A DNA stretch of 23,281 nt from an uncultured Lachnospiraceae bacterium (GCA_910579865.1 CAJTXA010000035.1:1-23281); one strand, 5' to 3'. Shown: positions 1-7,317, numbered from the stretch's first letter. A program made the numbers and translations. Notes: generated by a model from the sequence alone, not told the origin.

Positions 1-80
1 GAGTAAACGTATTTTTCAGACAGATCGCCCAGCTTTGCTAAATCGCTCCATCTATCCTCAAGAAAAGTAAAGTTACCCAT
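1..80 (-). CDS. hsdR: Type I restriction enzyme R subunit (HsdR-like), N-terminal fragment
   Basis: Only the first 26 or so codons are in the window; the gene runs off the left edge. The protein starts MGNFTFLEDRWSDLAKLGDL and continues with SEKYVY. This resembles the beginning of HsdR helicase/nuclease subunits that carry an N-terminal DUF4145-type helical domain, which often open with a xNFxFLxxxWxxLxxLxxxAExYxY pattern. I recognise it from this short stretch only. An AGGAGG lies 7 bases before the ATG at 80. A second ATG at 86 is only one base from that site and is a less likely start. A promoter is visible at 175-204. The gene is chromosomal flank or a neighbouring restriction locus rather than transposon cargo, because it lies outside the end at 276. 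Confidence 0.55.
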   Translation of the reverse strand, partial: MGNFTFLEDRWSDLAKLGDLSEKYVY

Positions 81-174
81 TCTCATGCCTCCTTCGTATA
101 TTTATTGCATCCGGCTTTGGATTGTTTTCTTGGCTCTATATATCATCATACAAATTGTTTGTTTCCGTATGAAC

Positions 175-204
175 ATTGTACCATTTATAACCATGATGTG
201 ACAA
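175..204 (-). promoter_or_regulatory. Promoter for the hsdR-like gene
   Basis: On the minus strand a TTGTCA -35 box (199-204) and a TACAAT -10 box (175-180) are 18 bases apart, about 95 bases before the start codon at 80. The spacing and boxes fit a vegetative sigma factor. It remains intact despite the mobile end 70 bases away. Confidence 0.5.
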
Positions 205-238
205 GGAAAAACTGCAAGCATTTTGCAAGCACAGCAAA

Positions 239-276
239 CGGGAAGCCGCATAAATACTGGCTTCCCGCTGTTTTTT
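239..276 (+). terminator. Rho-independent terminator hairpin at the mobile-element edge
   Basis: CGGGAAGCC (239-247) pairs with GGCTTCCCG (259-267) around an 11-base loop. CTG and six T follow; an outer CAG/CTG pairing is possible with a bulge. It points rightwards, yet no rightward gene precedes it between 1 and 238. The U tract runs directly into the TGTCACGC end at 276, so the element may have inserted at the foot of a terminator, or the terminator may shield the flank from element transcription. Confidence 0.7.
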
Positions 277-352
277 GTCACGCAAAAAATGATTTTCGCT
301 TTTTCACTCTCAAAAAATGCAAATCCACTTTCGCATTTACAAGTCCAATTTG
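276..352 (+). repeat. 77-bp direct repeat, copy 1 (transposon-type end)
   Basis: Identical over all 77 bases to 23205-23281, in the same orientation. It begins with TGTCACGC and carries two tandem units (AAAAAATGATTTTCGC and AAAAAATGCAAATCC...TTTCGC). The preceding bases differ between copies (TTTTT here, TACTA at the other), so the homology starts exactly at the TGT terminus. Confidence 0.95.
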
Positions 353-430
353 AAAGTGCATTAGCAACTCATCCACTTTGTTACAATCTCATTTCAAACT
401 CATTTGAAAGTCCTTTAGCAAATCTCATTC
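348..430 (+). repeat. Pair of direct repeats inside the left end
   Basis: TTTGAAAGTGCATTAGCAA (from about 349) recurs as TTTGAAAGTCCTTTAGCAA (from about 404), both followed by a CTCAT-rich stretch. Spacing is about 55 bases. They extend the repeat array of the 276 end inward and are candidate transposase binding sites. Confidence 0.5.
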
Positions 431-675
431 CTGCATCACACATCTATCTCTTTGAAGCAAAATGCTTTCCACTCCAACGCTTAATCGTTCCCGGACAACT
501 CACTTTTACTAATCAAAATCATAAAATATCGCTTTTCCTTCCTCATAAAATTCTAATTTTAAGCTCCACTAAATTGTCTGCAACACCGCTTAGTTACTGG
601 ATTTGACACTCTAATAAGAAGAAAATTTCTTTCCAACTTTTCATGATACACTTAGAAAGAATCAACTACTTCATA

Positions 676-730
676 GTAAAAAAATAGACCTCCAAAAGAC
701 TGATAATAATACTCAATCTTTCAAAGGTCT
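676..730 (-). terminator. Terminator downstream of the two-TM protein gene
   Basis: AGACCTCCAAAAGA (686-699) pairs imperfectly with TCTTTCAAAGGTCT (717-730). Read leftwards, the stem is followed by an A and seven T at 677-685. It lies 230 bases after the stop at 958 and would end that transcript inside the miniature element. Confidence 0.55.
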
Positions 731-830
731 GTTCTCTTTGATTCTATATTTTTTACTGATTCCTTTCGCTTTCTGTTGCCTGTCACTGTTTTTTGTTTAA
801 TCTATTGATTGTTCCGCTATCTTTTGATTA

Positions 831-889
831 GCGAAAAATACATTGCATTTTTTTGTAGCCAAAAGCGAAAATGATATTGTAGCATGACA
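831..889 (-). repeat. Inverted, diverged copy of the 276 end
   Basis: Read from 889 leftwards it starts TGTCATGC and keeps ATTTTCGCTTTT, the A-run plus ATGCAA and TTTCGC at almost the same offsets as the 276 end. Roughly two thirds of positions agree by eye. It forms the right terminus of the proposed 276-889 element. Confidence 0.65.
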
Positions 890-957
890 TAGAGTGCAAA
901 CCTTAATGTATATATTATAAAGGTTTCACTCAAAAGAAGCAATAGTGAATCTCATAA

Positions 958-1866
958 TTATTTATTCCCTTTGTTCATTTGAGCATCAACCGCTTCTTCG
1001 CTCATTTTATTTAACATCTCTTCGGATATAGAAACCCCCTTTTCATCTAACTGTTGTTTAATATAGCGTTTCATGCGTACAATATTAAAATCTCTAATGC
1101 TTTTCAACTCTTCTGATATATCTTTTCTAGGTAAATCTGCGACGAATTTATCTGATTCTTCAATATCATGTAATTGAAAATTGTTTTCGATAAAACACAT
1201 TTTTTTCAGTTTATCATTCAAACTTTGAATTTGGGTTAAATTATTACCAAAATTCGGAAATCCTAATTCAGTATTTGCAAGCCTAATCACATAACTTATA
1301 CCATCAAAAAATTTTGCATCTTCTATTTGTGATAGTAATTCAAGCAATTCATATTCGCAATACTTTATTACTGAACTGTTTTTTATTTCTGAAATTTTAC
1401 TATCAAAAATATTTTGCAGCCTAAATATTTCAGTCTTAGTATAACTTCTGCAAGTAAACGCTTTATCATTCCCAACTTTGGAATACTTTATATATAATTT
1501 CTCATTATCTCCATTCCATATTAAATCTGCGCCTTTATCTTTTATTTTTATGTGCTTTTTGCATAACATAACAGATATATCAATAAAAGCCGTTACTGAA
1601 ACAAATTTATTTCTTAAAACCTCCATGCATTTTTTCTTATTTCTTTCCTCTGGAACATATACTTGCACTATAAAAAAAATCAGAGCTGCAATATAGCTTA
1701 TTGCCAAATTATTTAACCATGAATAAAAAGGCTCTATTCCAAAATAATCTGGCATATTATATGTAATCATATAAGAAACAGAAATTAAAATGCACATAAT
1801 ACCTATTATTGAAATTTCTTTATTGCTAAAACAGAAATGCTTTATCTTCTCTATAAACCTTTTCAT
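958..1866 (-). CDS. Two-TM membrane protein of unknown function
   Basis: The 302-residue protein has two hydrophobic segments near its start (about residues 17-37, with IIGIMCILISVSYMI, and about 55-71, with YIAALIFFIVQVYV). A soluble, charged domain of about 220 residues follows and is probably cytoplasmic. I recognise no catalytic motif. The start at 1866 is chosen because AAAGGA lies 8 bases upstream; an in-frame ATG at 1884 would add six residues without a better site. A promoter (TTGTAA, 17 bases, TACAAT) is at 1919-1947 and a terminator at 676-730, so it is a single-gene unit. It is the first gene inside the left end, very AT-rich, and oriented like its neighbours. A two-TM anchor plus soluble domain is common in phage-defence effectors, but nothing here shows that role. 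Confidence 0.75.
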   Translation of the reverse strand: MKRFIEKIKHFCFSNKEISIIGIMCILISVSYMITYNMPDYFGIEPFYSWLNNLAISYIAALIFFIVQVYVPEERNKKKCMEVLRNKFVSVTAFIDISVMLCKKHIKIKDKGADLIWNGDNEKLYIKYSKVGNDKAFTCRSYTKTEIFRLQNIFDSKISEIKNSSVIKYCEYELLELLSQIEDAKFFDGISYVIRLANTELGFPNFGNNLTQIQSLNDKLKKMCFIENNFQLHDIEESDKFVADLPRKDISEELKSIRDFNIVRMKRYIKQQLDEKGVSISEEMLNKMSEEAVDAQMNKGNK

Positions 1867-1918
1867 TAATCTAATCCTTTCCATATATTTCTACTCATAT
1901 CAATACTAATTCTTTTGT

Positions 1919-1947
1919 ATTGTAATGGTTATATACTCGGATTACAA
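1919..1947 (-). promoter_or_regulatory. Promoter for the two-TM protein gene
   Basis: TTGTAA (1942-1947) and TACAAT (1919-1924) on the minus strand are separated by 17 bases, about 55 bases before the chosen start at 1866. Confidence 0.55.
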
Positions 1948-2084
1948 GCAAAATTTGAAATTACTACTTCCATTCACATTATCTCTATCACAATCGTAAA
2001 AAATAAGGCTGCATTTGAAATTCTATTCTCAAACACAACCTTGCTTTTATTGACTAATAATCTCCCTGTTTTGCTACATCACTT

Positions 2085-2867
2085 CTACCACAAAACATTT
2101 AGAACTTTAGAACAATCATCTTTCGTCTTTCTTTGATAGCTTGCTCCAGTATCATTTAATTCAGAGAAATCCATGTTTATAATCTTTTCATCTGCTTTCT
2201 CCTGCTGCTGTAACCTATCATCCATTTCAGGCAGCTTCTTCTTTATGATTCCGCATACATATTGACATTTACTGTATGCCGATTCAAAAGGCTTATTTTT
2301 CTGGACTGCCTTTTCAATATCTGTATGGTAAAACTTGAATGTTTGGAGGATAAAAGAATAATCATAAGTTTTTGTTTTCAATTTTTGCAGCAGTTTCTTT
2401 ATGTCCTCTGTCAGAGAATCATACACAATTTGCTTTTCAACATACTCACATAGTTCATAAAATCCTTCTGAATCAGCATCAATTTTCTTTTTAACTGGTT
2501 TTCTTTCTAAATCAATTTTCAATTCCTCATCTGTCTTAAAGTGAATATGTCCCTTTGTTGGGATTAAGCCACTGATAAACGCATAACAACCGCTTTCAAT
2601 AATATCTGATACTGCTGTTATCTGTTTAATTTTCGGATAATCCTTTTGATGTATAGTAACAATCTTTTGAGAAATTTCTTTTCTGTCAATGCCGTTTTCT
2701 AAAGCTGCTTTAGCAATAATATCCCTCTGTTTTTCTAATCTTGCTTCTATCCGCTCTGAATATGTAATTTTTTCATGCAGACAAGCCAAACATAGCAATA
2801 AAAGATTCTTTGATAGCTGCTTTGTTTGTATTGATTCCTTTATTTTTAAATTCAAATTTCTATTCAT
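2085..2867 (-). CDS. Hypothetical protein, last gene of the leftward operon
   Basis: A 260-residue, charged, mostly helical protein that I do not recognise. It is lysine-rich, has no membrane segment or clear catalytic motif, and ends with a polar tail. GGAGG sits 8 bases before the ATG at 2867, so the start is secure. It follows the 488-residue gene on the same strand, separated by 326 bases holding two inverted repeats, one of them terminator-like. It may therefore have its own promoter rather than being read only from the genes above. Cysteines are few and scattered, so a zinc site is not obvious. Whether it functions with the three genes upstream is inferred from order only. Confidence 0.7.
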   Translation of the reverse strand: MNRNLNLKIKESIQTKQLSKNLLLLCLACLHEKITYSERIEARLEKQRDIIAKAALENGIDRKEISQKIVTIHQKDYPKIKQITAVSDIIESGCYAFISGLIPTKGHIHFKTDEELKIDLERKPVKKKIDADSEGFYELCEYVEKQIVYDSLTEDIKKLLQKLKTKTYDYSFILQTFKFYHTDIEKAVQKNKPFESAYSKCQYVCGIIKKKLPEMDDRLQQQEKADEKIINMDFSELNDTGASYQRKTKDDCSKVLNVLW

Positions 2868-2903
2868 TGTATTAACCTCCTGCTATCTGTTGTAGGGAAT
2901 GTT

Positions 2904-3005
2904 GTTCCGTTTCCGCTCTGCTACAACTACACATCATTCCATTTTCTATTTTAAATCAATGAATTGGTGAAAGTGTGTTGTAGCTGCTTGCAGCGGAAAC
3001 AGAAC
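2904..3005. repeat. Imperfect inverted repeat upstream of the 260-residue gene
   Basis: The left arm begins GTTCCGTTTCCGCT (2904-2917) and continues through CTACAACTACACA. The right arm (2974-3005) is its complement with a few extra bases: TGTTGTAGCTG, then CAGCGGAAACAGAAC. Arms are about 30 bases around a roughly 40-base AT-rich middle. It could be an operator, a structured leader, or a remnant of a small inverted-repeat element. Confidence 0.6.
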
Positions 3006-3098
3006 TTTTACCATATTGGATTATAAAATTTCTCTGTATACTTACCCCTCTTTCTTTAGAGAAAATGTCTGTAAACCCTAATGAAGCAAGTCTTTACA

Positions 3099-3167
3099 AC
3101 GGTTCACTTTTTAAAACGGTATAATAAGAAAATGATTATTATTATACCGCATAAGAAAGTGAACCGT
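3099..3167. terminator. 69-base hairpin, probable terminator after the 488-residue gene
   Basis: ACGGTTCACTTT (3099-3110) pairs with AAAGTGAACCGT (3156-3167), and CGGTATAATAA (3117-3127) with TTATTATACCG (3139-3149). Read leftwards, the inner stem is followed by TTTT, then A-rich sequence, which suits an intrinsic terminator for the gene ending at 3194. The outer stem and short ACA on both sides also resemble a palindromic miniature element. Confidence 0.55.
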
Positions 3168-3193
3168 ACATTTGTTCTAATAATTTTGATGCA

Positions 3194-4660
3194 TTACATG
3201 ATTCCTTTCAATTCTGGTATATCATTCTTTGAATCCATTTCTGGTTCACCAATCATAATACTTATTAATCTGTTTTGCACATCTAAGTAATTATCATGGT
3301 ATCTGTATTCATCACTAAATGATTGAAACATTTCCCTAAAATCATCTTCATAATCAAAACCTAATTGAGCTAATTCCTTAATTTCTGGTTGTTTTAACTG
3401 CTCCTGTACCCATTTCGTTTCTACTTCATCCGCTTTTTTATTTGTCCTGTCATATTCGTTTTTTGTTCTGTTCATAATTCTTCTTGCAAATCTTGAAGAT
3501 ATTTCTTTCTTTTTATGAATCATATCCTCATTTGTTAAAGCATTCATAATTTCTTGTAATGCTTCATTGTCTGCAAAAATCTGAATCTGCTTTTTGTACC
3601 GAACCCAGTTAAACCCATATGTTTCATTAATTTGTTCGCACACCCTATCATAAAATTTTTTCTGCTGTTTCCTTTGAAAGATTGTCAATATTCGTTTGGC
3701 GTTAAACTCTTTCAAAACTTTACGCTCTGTCTGCCTGATAATAATATCTTCGTTTTTTGTTGATGTATGGCAATCCCCATTATTAATTGAAATGCAGTAA
3801 TTTCTATAATAATTTAAAGTTTTATATTCATCTTGTAATGAATCTAGCACTCTGAATATGACACTTTCCAATTCAGGCTTACACCTATAATAAAATTGAT
3901 TTAGCATTGCAGCAGTAAACCGTGGATTTATTTCTGCCAGTTCTTTTAAAGATATTTTTTTATAATTTTTAGTGACTAATCCGACAAAACAAGCTAATTC
4001 TTCAACACTTGTATATATGACATTTTCATCTTTTTGCAGTAAATAGTAAATCATGATAGGTTTAATATTCTCTATATAAAATCCATTTTTGCCCCTGCCA
4101 TCTTCTTTTTCTATATAATGCGGAATTTCAAAAATATCTGCTATTTGTATGGCGTACTGCTTTAAATCAGGTCTGTTTTGAATATCATAATACTGGTTTA
4201 TGATTTCATCTGCTTCGCCTTTTCGTTTTCCTTTGGATATTTTTTGTAAGTCTGTTATTAAGTTTCCTTCTCTATCTTTCATATTAAGATTTTCTACTCC
4301 GATAGTTCTAATAAGCTCTTTTCGCCCTTTTATAAATATCTGCCCTATTTCCGTTTTAGTTTTTACTGCAACTTCTGTGGCATCTTCTGGATTGAATATA
4401 GTTACATTAGGTGATAATCCATATGTTTTCTCTGTTTCAGATTTTCTGGTTTCCTCAATAGCTTTTTGCTCTTTTGGGATTAAAACATTAGAATCATACT
4501 TTACAAGAATATCATTGATTAGCAAATATGATTCTATATCCGTCAGTTTCCCTTTATCATGATTTTCCATAATTTCAAGTAGCTGCTTTTTATATGGATT
4601 GTCTGCTTCTAAATCCAGAATGGAATTTATTATATTTTGTTTCATAATTTCTGTAGTCAT
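3194..4660 (-). CDS. Hypothetical 488-residue protein of the leftward operon
   Basis: The largest cargo gene. The protein is charged and helical, with no membrane segments. I do not recognise a family. Its C-terminal third is rich in K, R and E (for example KKKEISSRFARRIMNRTKNE), which suggests nucleic-acid or partner binding but proves nothing. The start at 4660 (MTTEIMKQN) was chosen because a G-rich ribosome site (eight G, then TGGTT) is directly before it; a longer frame would overlap the preceding gene's stop at 4674. That eight-G run sits in the 13-base gap to the gene above and could slip, altering ribosome-site strength. Tight spacing implies co-transcription with the 189-residue gene upstream. 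Confidence 0.75.
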   Translation of the reverse strand: MTTEIMKQNIINSILDLEADNPYKKQLLEIMENHDKGKLTDIESYLLINDILVKYDSNVLIPKEQKAIEETRKSETEKTYGLSPNVTIFNPEDATEVAVKTKTEIGQIFIKGRKELIRTIGVENLNMKDREGNLITDLQKISKGKRKGEADEIINQYYDIQNRPDLKQYAIQIADIFEIPHYIEKEDGRGKNGFYIENIKPIMIYYLLQKDENVIYTSVEELACFVGLVTKNYKKISLKELAEINPRFTAAMLNQFYYRCKPELESVIFRVLDSLQDEYKTLNYYRNYCISINNGDCHTSTKNEDIIIRQTERKVLKEFNAKRILTIFQRKQQKKFYDRVCEQINETYGFNWVRYKKQIQIFADNEALQEIMNALTNEDMIHKKKEISSRFARRIMNRTKNEYDRTNKKADEVETKWVQEQLKQPEIKELAQLGFDYEDDFREMFQSFSDEYRYHDNYLDVQNRLISIMIGEPEMDSKNDIPELKGIM

Positions 4661-4673
4661 AACCACCCCCCCC

Positions 4674-5243
4674 TTACTCCATATCAGCATATTCATTGTC
4701 TATATCATCCTCAAAGCTTTCAGATTCAGGCAGCATATTCATATCTACATTACTGGTTTCTGGTTCTTCCGCATCCTCATCTTCATTAATTTTCGTTTCA
4801 AATCCAAAAACATCAAGAATCAGATTCTTTGCTTTGTTGAAAGAGTATTTCCGTGTACTTTGCTTTGAACCATCTTTCCTATATTTTGTTAATGTAAAAA
4901 CCTGATTCTCATAATCATTCGCTTTTTGAGTAACGCTTATTACTGGTCTGCCATCTATTTGAAATGTTGCGGTTCTGCCAGAATCAAGGTCTTTGCATAC
5001 TTCCGTTTGTCTTATAAGATGGAATAGTGTTGTAATCTTTCCAGTCAATTTCTTTCTGGTTAAAAAAGAAATATCAACTGTTTCATGCACTGTTGAAAAT
5101 CCTAAATTCCCATTTCTACAATAATTCAAAACAACTTCTGAATATTTAGGAGTTTCTGTTATATTTGATTCTGTAGGTTTTGTGGATTTTAGTTTTGTTT
5201 TAGATGCTTTGTTTGTAGCAGTTGTTCCTTTTGTTCTTGGCAT
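4674..5243 (-). CDS. Hypothetical protein with basic N-tail and acidic C-tail
   Basis: This 189-residue protein has three visible parts. First is a Lys/Thr/Ser-rich basic tail (residues 1-30, many KxK and TKPT). A folded core follows, with beta-strand-like stretches (TATFQIDGRPVISVTQK and NQVFTLTKYRKDGSK). Last is a strongly acidic tail (about 150-189, EDEDAEEPE and EDDIDNEYADME). Acidic tails of this kind occur in single-strand-DNA-binding and replication or repair proteins, where they recruit partners, but I cannot assign this protein. GGAGG lies 9 bases before the ATG at 5243. Its stop is 13 bases before the next start, so it is read in one operon with the 488-residue gene. Confidence 0.7.
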   Translation of the reverse strand: MPRTKGTTATNKASKTKLKSTKPTESNITETPKYSEVVLNYCRNGNLGFSTVHETVDISFLTRKKLTGKITTLFHLIRQTEVCKDLDSGRTATFQIDGRPVISVTQKANDYENQVFTLTKYRKDGSKQSTRKYSFNKAKNLILDVFGFETKINEDEDAEEPETSNVDMNMLPESESFEDDIDNEYADME

Positions 5244-5324
5244 AATATGATTCCTCCCTCTATTTTTAATTCTGGATAGGCTGTCACACTAACAACCCAT
5301 CCAAAAGAAATACAGTTTATTTTA

Positions 5325-5855
5325 TTATTTTTCTATTGATTTTGCAGCATTACATAAATCTTTAGCCTGTTTTCTTACCTCAAATAATTTAGTCCTATAA
5401 TATTCAGCAGATTCAGACATATTATAAAGCAAATCTAATACATTCAATTCATCTGATTCTACTGAATTTGCATAACACCCTACCGCACTGACTTCATTAT
5501 CATTTATCTCAAAATGTACTAAATTATTTTTATCTGAAATAATGCAATCAGAATATTTATCTATGTAATCTCTGACAAATTCATCTGCTGAAACACGCAA
5601 TTCTTTAAATTTTTCGTAAATAATTTCAAAATGAACTGCTGAAACAAATACGCCTGTTCTATTGATAAATTCTCTTCGGGTAACGAAGCCTTTATATTCT
5701 TTTTCTGGAAAAATGCAAGTATTTTTCTTTGTAACTTGCATAACTGTTTCCTTTCCTTCTGTTGCATTATTTTTATTTGTCATTTTTCCATACACTTTTT
5801 CATGCATTTCTTCATCTTTATTTTTCGTATTCTTTTGAGCTTCATATAAATTCAT
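5325..5855 (-). CDS. Hypothetical protein, first gene of the leftward operon
   Basis: A 176-residue soluble protein with no recognised domain. A GGAGG ribosome site 8 bases before the ATG at 5855 (MNLYEAQKN) is the best start. A GTG at 5900 would add 15 residues but has no good site. The C-terminal half is helical (EYYRTKLFEVRKQAKDL), suggesting a coiled coil. A promoter with its -35 box inside a palindromic motif lies just upstream (5916-5944), so this gene probably heads the operon through the 189- and 488-residue genes. The 81-base gap to the next gene shows no terminator. Confidence 0.7.
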   Translation of the reverse strand: MNLYEAQKNTKNKDEEMHEKVYGKMTNKNNATEGKETVMQVTKKNTCIFPEKEYKGFVTRREFINRTGVFVSAVHFEIIYEKFKELRVSADEFVRDYIDKYSDCIISDKNNLVHFEINDNEVSAVGCYANSVESDELNVLDLLYNMSESAEYYRTKLFEVRKQAKDLCNAAKSIEK

Positions 5856-5889
5856 AACAATTTCCTCCAATTCTTTTAATTTTTCTGAT

Positions 5890-5992
5890 TTTGTGCGCAC
5901 TCAAATAAGCTATTCATCATAGCATTTTTAAATTTTGTACACAAATGAACACAATTAATAAAAGTATGCATATCTAATTTTTTGCACACAAA
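5890..5992. promoter_or_regulatory. Three related palindromes, probable operator cluster
   Basis: TTTGTACACAAA (5934-5945) and TTTGCACACAAA (5981-5992) fit a TTTGT-NN-ACAAA palindrome. TTTGTGCGCACTCAAA (5890-5905) is a looser third version. The central copy covers the -35 box of the operon promoter, so a bound protein would block RNA polymerase. A ribbon-helix-helix or XRE protein of this window could be the binder, but this is untested. Confidence 0.45.
5916..5944 (-). promoter_or_regulatory. Promoter of the 5855-2085 operon
   Basis: On the minus strand TTGTGT (5939-5944) and TATGAT (5916-5921) are 17 bases apart. The start codon is about 60 bases downstream. Confidence 0.55.
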
Positions 5993-6311
5993 TAAACTCT
6001 GTCTGTATTCAGTTGCAGCATGATTGATTCATTGGATTTTTAGCTCAATCAAAGGCTATTCACCGCCATAAATAATAGGGATTTTGATAGATTATAGATT
6101 TCTCGAATGAACCAATAAGAATGAGGGAGAAATTTACTTTTGGATAATCCTTTTTTGAATCAAGACAGATTCTAAGGTTGATGTATTCTGTACAATTCTG
6201 TATTCATTGTCCTTGAAATTCTTTATTCCCTATGCAGTTTTCTAAGAAATAACATTTGTTTATGTATTCCTTTCTGTTTTTGATTTTTAGCTTTTAACTT
6301 TCAGTTTTTCA

Positions 6312-6340
6312 TTTTTAGTGTTTAACCTTATCAGTTATCA
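6312..6340 (-). repeat. Shared 3'-end motif, copy 1 (after the HU-like gene)
   Basis: Read leftwards, TGATAACTGATAAGG then TTAAACACTAAAAA spans the stop codon and the bases after it. A near copy follows the RHH gene at 9566-9594 (TGATAACTAATAAAGG, then TAAACACTAAAAA). The genes themselves are unrelated, so the shared 3' edge may be a recombination or processing site. Confidence 0.45.
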
Positions 6341-6657
6341 ATAGCAAGCTGATTGACTTTCCGCAAAAAGCATTTTGTGAAATTCGCTTTTACAACAATA
6401 TGTGAATCCACATCCAAATCAATGCCAAAACAATTCTTGCTTTTTGCTGGTTCAATTTTACTTGTCAGGTTCAAACCGTAAAACAGTTTTATTTTTTGCG
6501 GATGGTTTTCATCTGTTTCAGTTAAATGCTCTGTTATGTGCGATTCAAGAGAATCAAGGATGTTTTTCACACAGTCCTTTGAATAAATCCCCGAATAATC
6601 CGAAACAATTTCATCCACCAAATCAGATTGTTTGATTGTGACTAAGCTGTTTTTCAT
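6331..6657 (-). CDS. HU/IHF-like DNA-binding protein
   Basis: The 108-residue protein follows the HU-fold pattern. A helical N-terminal half (DLVDEIVSDYSGIYSKDCVKN, then ILDSLESHITEHL) is followed by a strand with an IKLFYGLNL turn, like the 'VxLxGFGxF' of HU, then a short arm region and a C-terminal K/F-rich helix (TKCFLRKVNQ). The usual arm sequence rich in R and P is shortened or diverged, so DNA bending by arm insertion may differ. AGGAGG lies 8 bases before the ATG at 6657. Such proteins accompany plasmids, phages and transposons as architectural factors, and may help assemble recombinase or transpososome complexes. The assignment is by fold pattern, not close similarity. Confidence 0.5.
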   Translation of the reverse strand: MKNSLVTIKQSDLVDEIVSDYSGIYSKDCVKNILDSLESHITEHLTETDENHPQKIKLFYGLNLTSKIEPAKSKNCFGIDLDVDSHIVVKANFTKCFLRKVNQLAIDN

Positions 6658-6876
6658 AATGGCTACCTCCTTTTTTTATTTTTGGAATTTACCTGATATA
6701 TTCAGAACAAATCTTATACAACATCATTTATCCGAGAATCAGGTTCATCCTTGCTATACGAATGATTATACAGCATGATTTTAGATATGTCAAACCCTAC
6801 AAAATCATGGAAATACGCATGAATATTAGCTTGCTACTCCATATTTTGCACTTAAATTAAGGTTTTTTTGTTTAGC

Positions 6877-6906
6877 TTGCATTGTATAAAATGTGTATAT
6901 TATAAT
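6877..6906 (+). promoter_or_regulatory. Rightward promoter in the AT-rich gap
   Basis: TTGCAT (6877-6882) and a perfect TATAAT (6901-6906) are 18 bases apart. No large gene lies downstream, so it may drive the small frame at 7125 or an untranslated RNA. Confidence 0.5.
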
Positions 6907-7124
6907 GGATATTGTGTATAAATATTCACAAAAAATAATTGATAAATTTTTTGCTATATTTTCTTTATTTGACAAAATATTTAGATAAATTAGTTTGTTT
7001 CATGATAATTTAATGGGATTTCTTGCTGTTTTAGTTGTTTTTATCTGATTTTTGTATGTGGTATTGTTTTGGTTTTTGCATTTATTCTGTTGAAAATGTG
7101 CTTATTTTAAAGGGAAATGTATGT

Positions 7125-7241
7125 ATGATAAATGCAGCAGTACGCTTTATCTCAATCTCCATAACCTCAAAACCACACCGACCGAGAAGTATAAATAAAA
7201 TGTCAGATAACCGCATATATAAGCCATATAACAACATCTAA
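7125..7241 (+). CDS. Possible 38-residue basic peptide
   Basis: The frame reads MINAAVRFISISITSKPHRP and continues basic. AGGG lies 10 bases before the ATG, which is weak. Its codons are richer in G and C than the leader around it, and a good promoter and a terminator bracket it. I recognise no family. It could equally be a chance frame in an untranslated RNA. Confidence 0.3.
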   Translation: MINAAVRFISISITSKPHRPRSINKMSDNRIYKPYNNI

Positions 7242-7317
7242 AACCAGTAAAAACAATAGTTTCAAGCTGTTCTCCGGAAAGTTGAAATATCAACTGTTTC
7301 CCCTATCATAATAAAAC

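Larger units (their letters stand above)
276..889. mobile_element. Miniature non-coding element with Tn7-style inverted ends
   Basis: The left end reads TGTCACGC at 276. The minus strand read from 889 begins TGTCATGC. Over about 59 bases both share TGTCA-x-GC, ATTTTCGCTTTT near base 17, a run of A followed by ATGCAA near 37-47, and TTTCGC at 54-59. Each end therefore holds two related units, like transposase binding sites. TGT...ACA termini are typical of Tn7, Tn402 and Mu-type transposons. Inside, a further pair of similar units (TTTGAAAGTGCATTAGCAA near 348 and TTTGAAAGTCCTTTAGCAA near 404) lies inward of the left end. No convincing gene is present; the open frames across it lack ribosome sites. 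Flanking five bases (TTTTT and TAGAG) do not match, so a simple single insertion is not proven. It could be a deleted transposon or two unrelated ends. Confidence 0.5.
2868..3193. other. 326-base intergenic stretch with two nested hairpins
   Basis: No gene is seen. It holds the ribosome site for the 2867 gene, a long imperfect inverted repeat (2904-3005), and a 69-base hairpin (3099-3167) described separately. Confidence 0.6.
5856..6330. other. Intergenic regulatory stretch upstream of the leftward operon
   Basis: No gene is visible. The left third holds the promoter and three related palindromes of the operon starting at 5855. The remainder is AT-rich and shows only A-rich tandem-like phrases just after the HU-like gene (6275-6320). 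Confidence 0.55.

Noticed and set aside
105..606. Rightward open frames across the left end
   Set aside because: They lack ribosome sites, cross a terminator and the 77-base repeat, and their residues look like translated repeats.
276..894. Simple insertion with a 5-base target duplication at 276-889
   Set aside because: The flanks TTTTT and TAGAG do not match, so a clean single insertion cannot be claimed.
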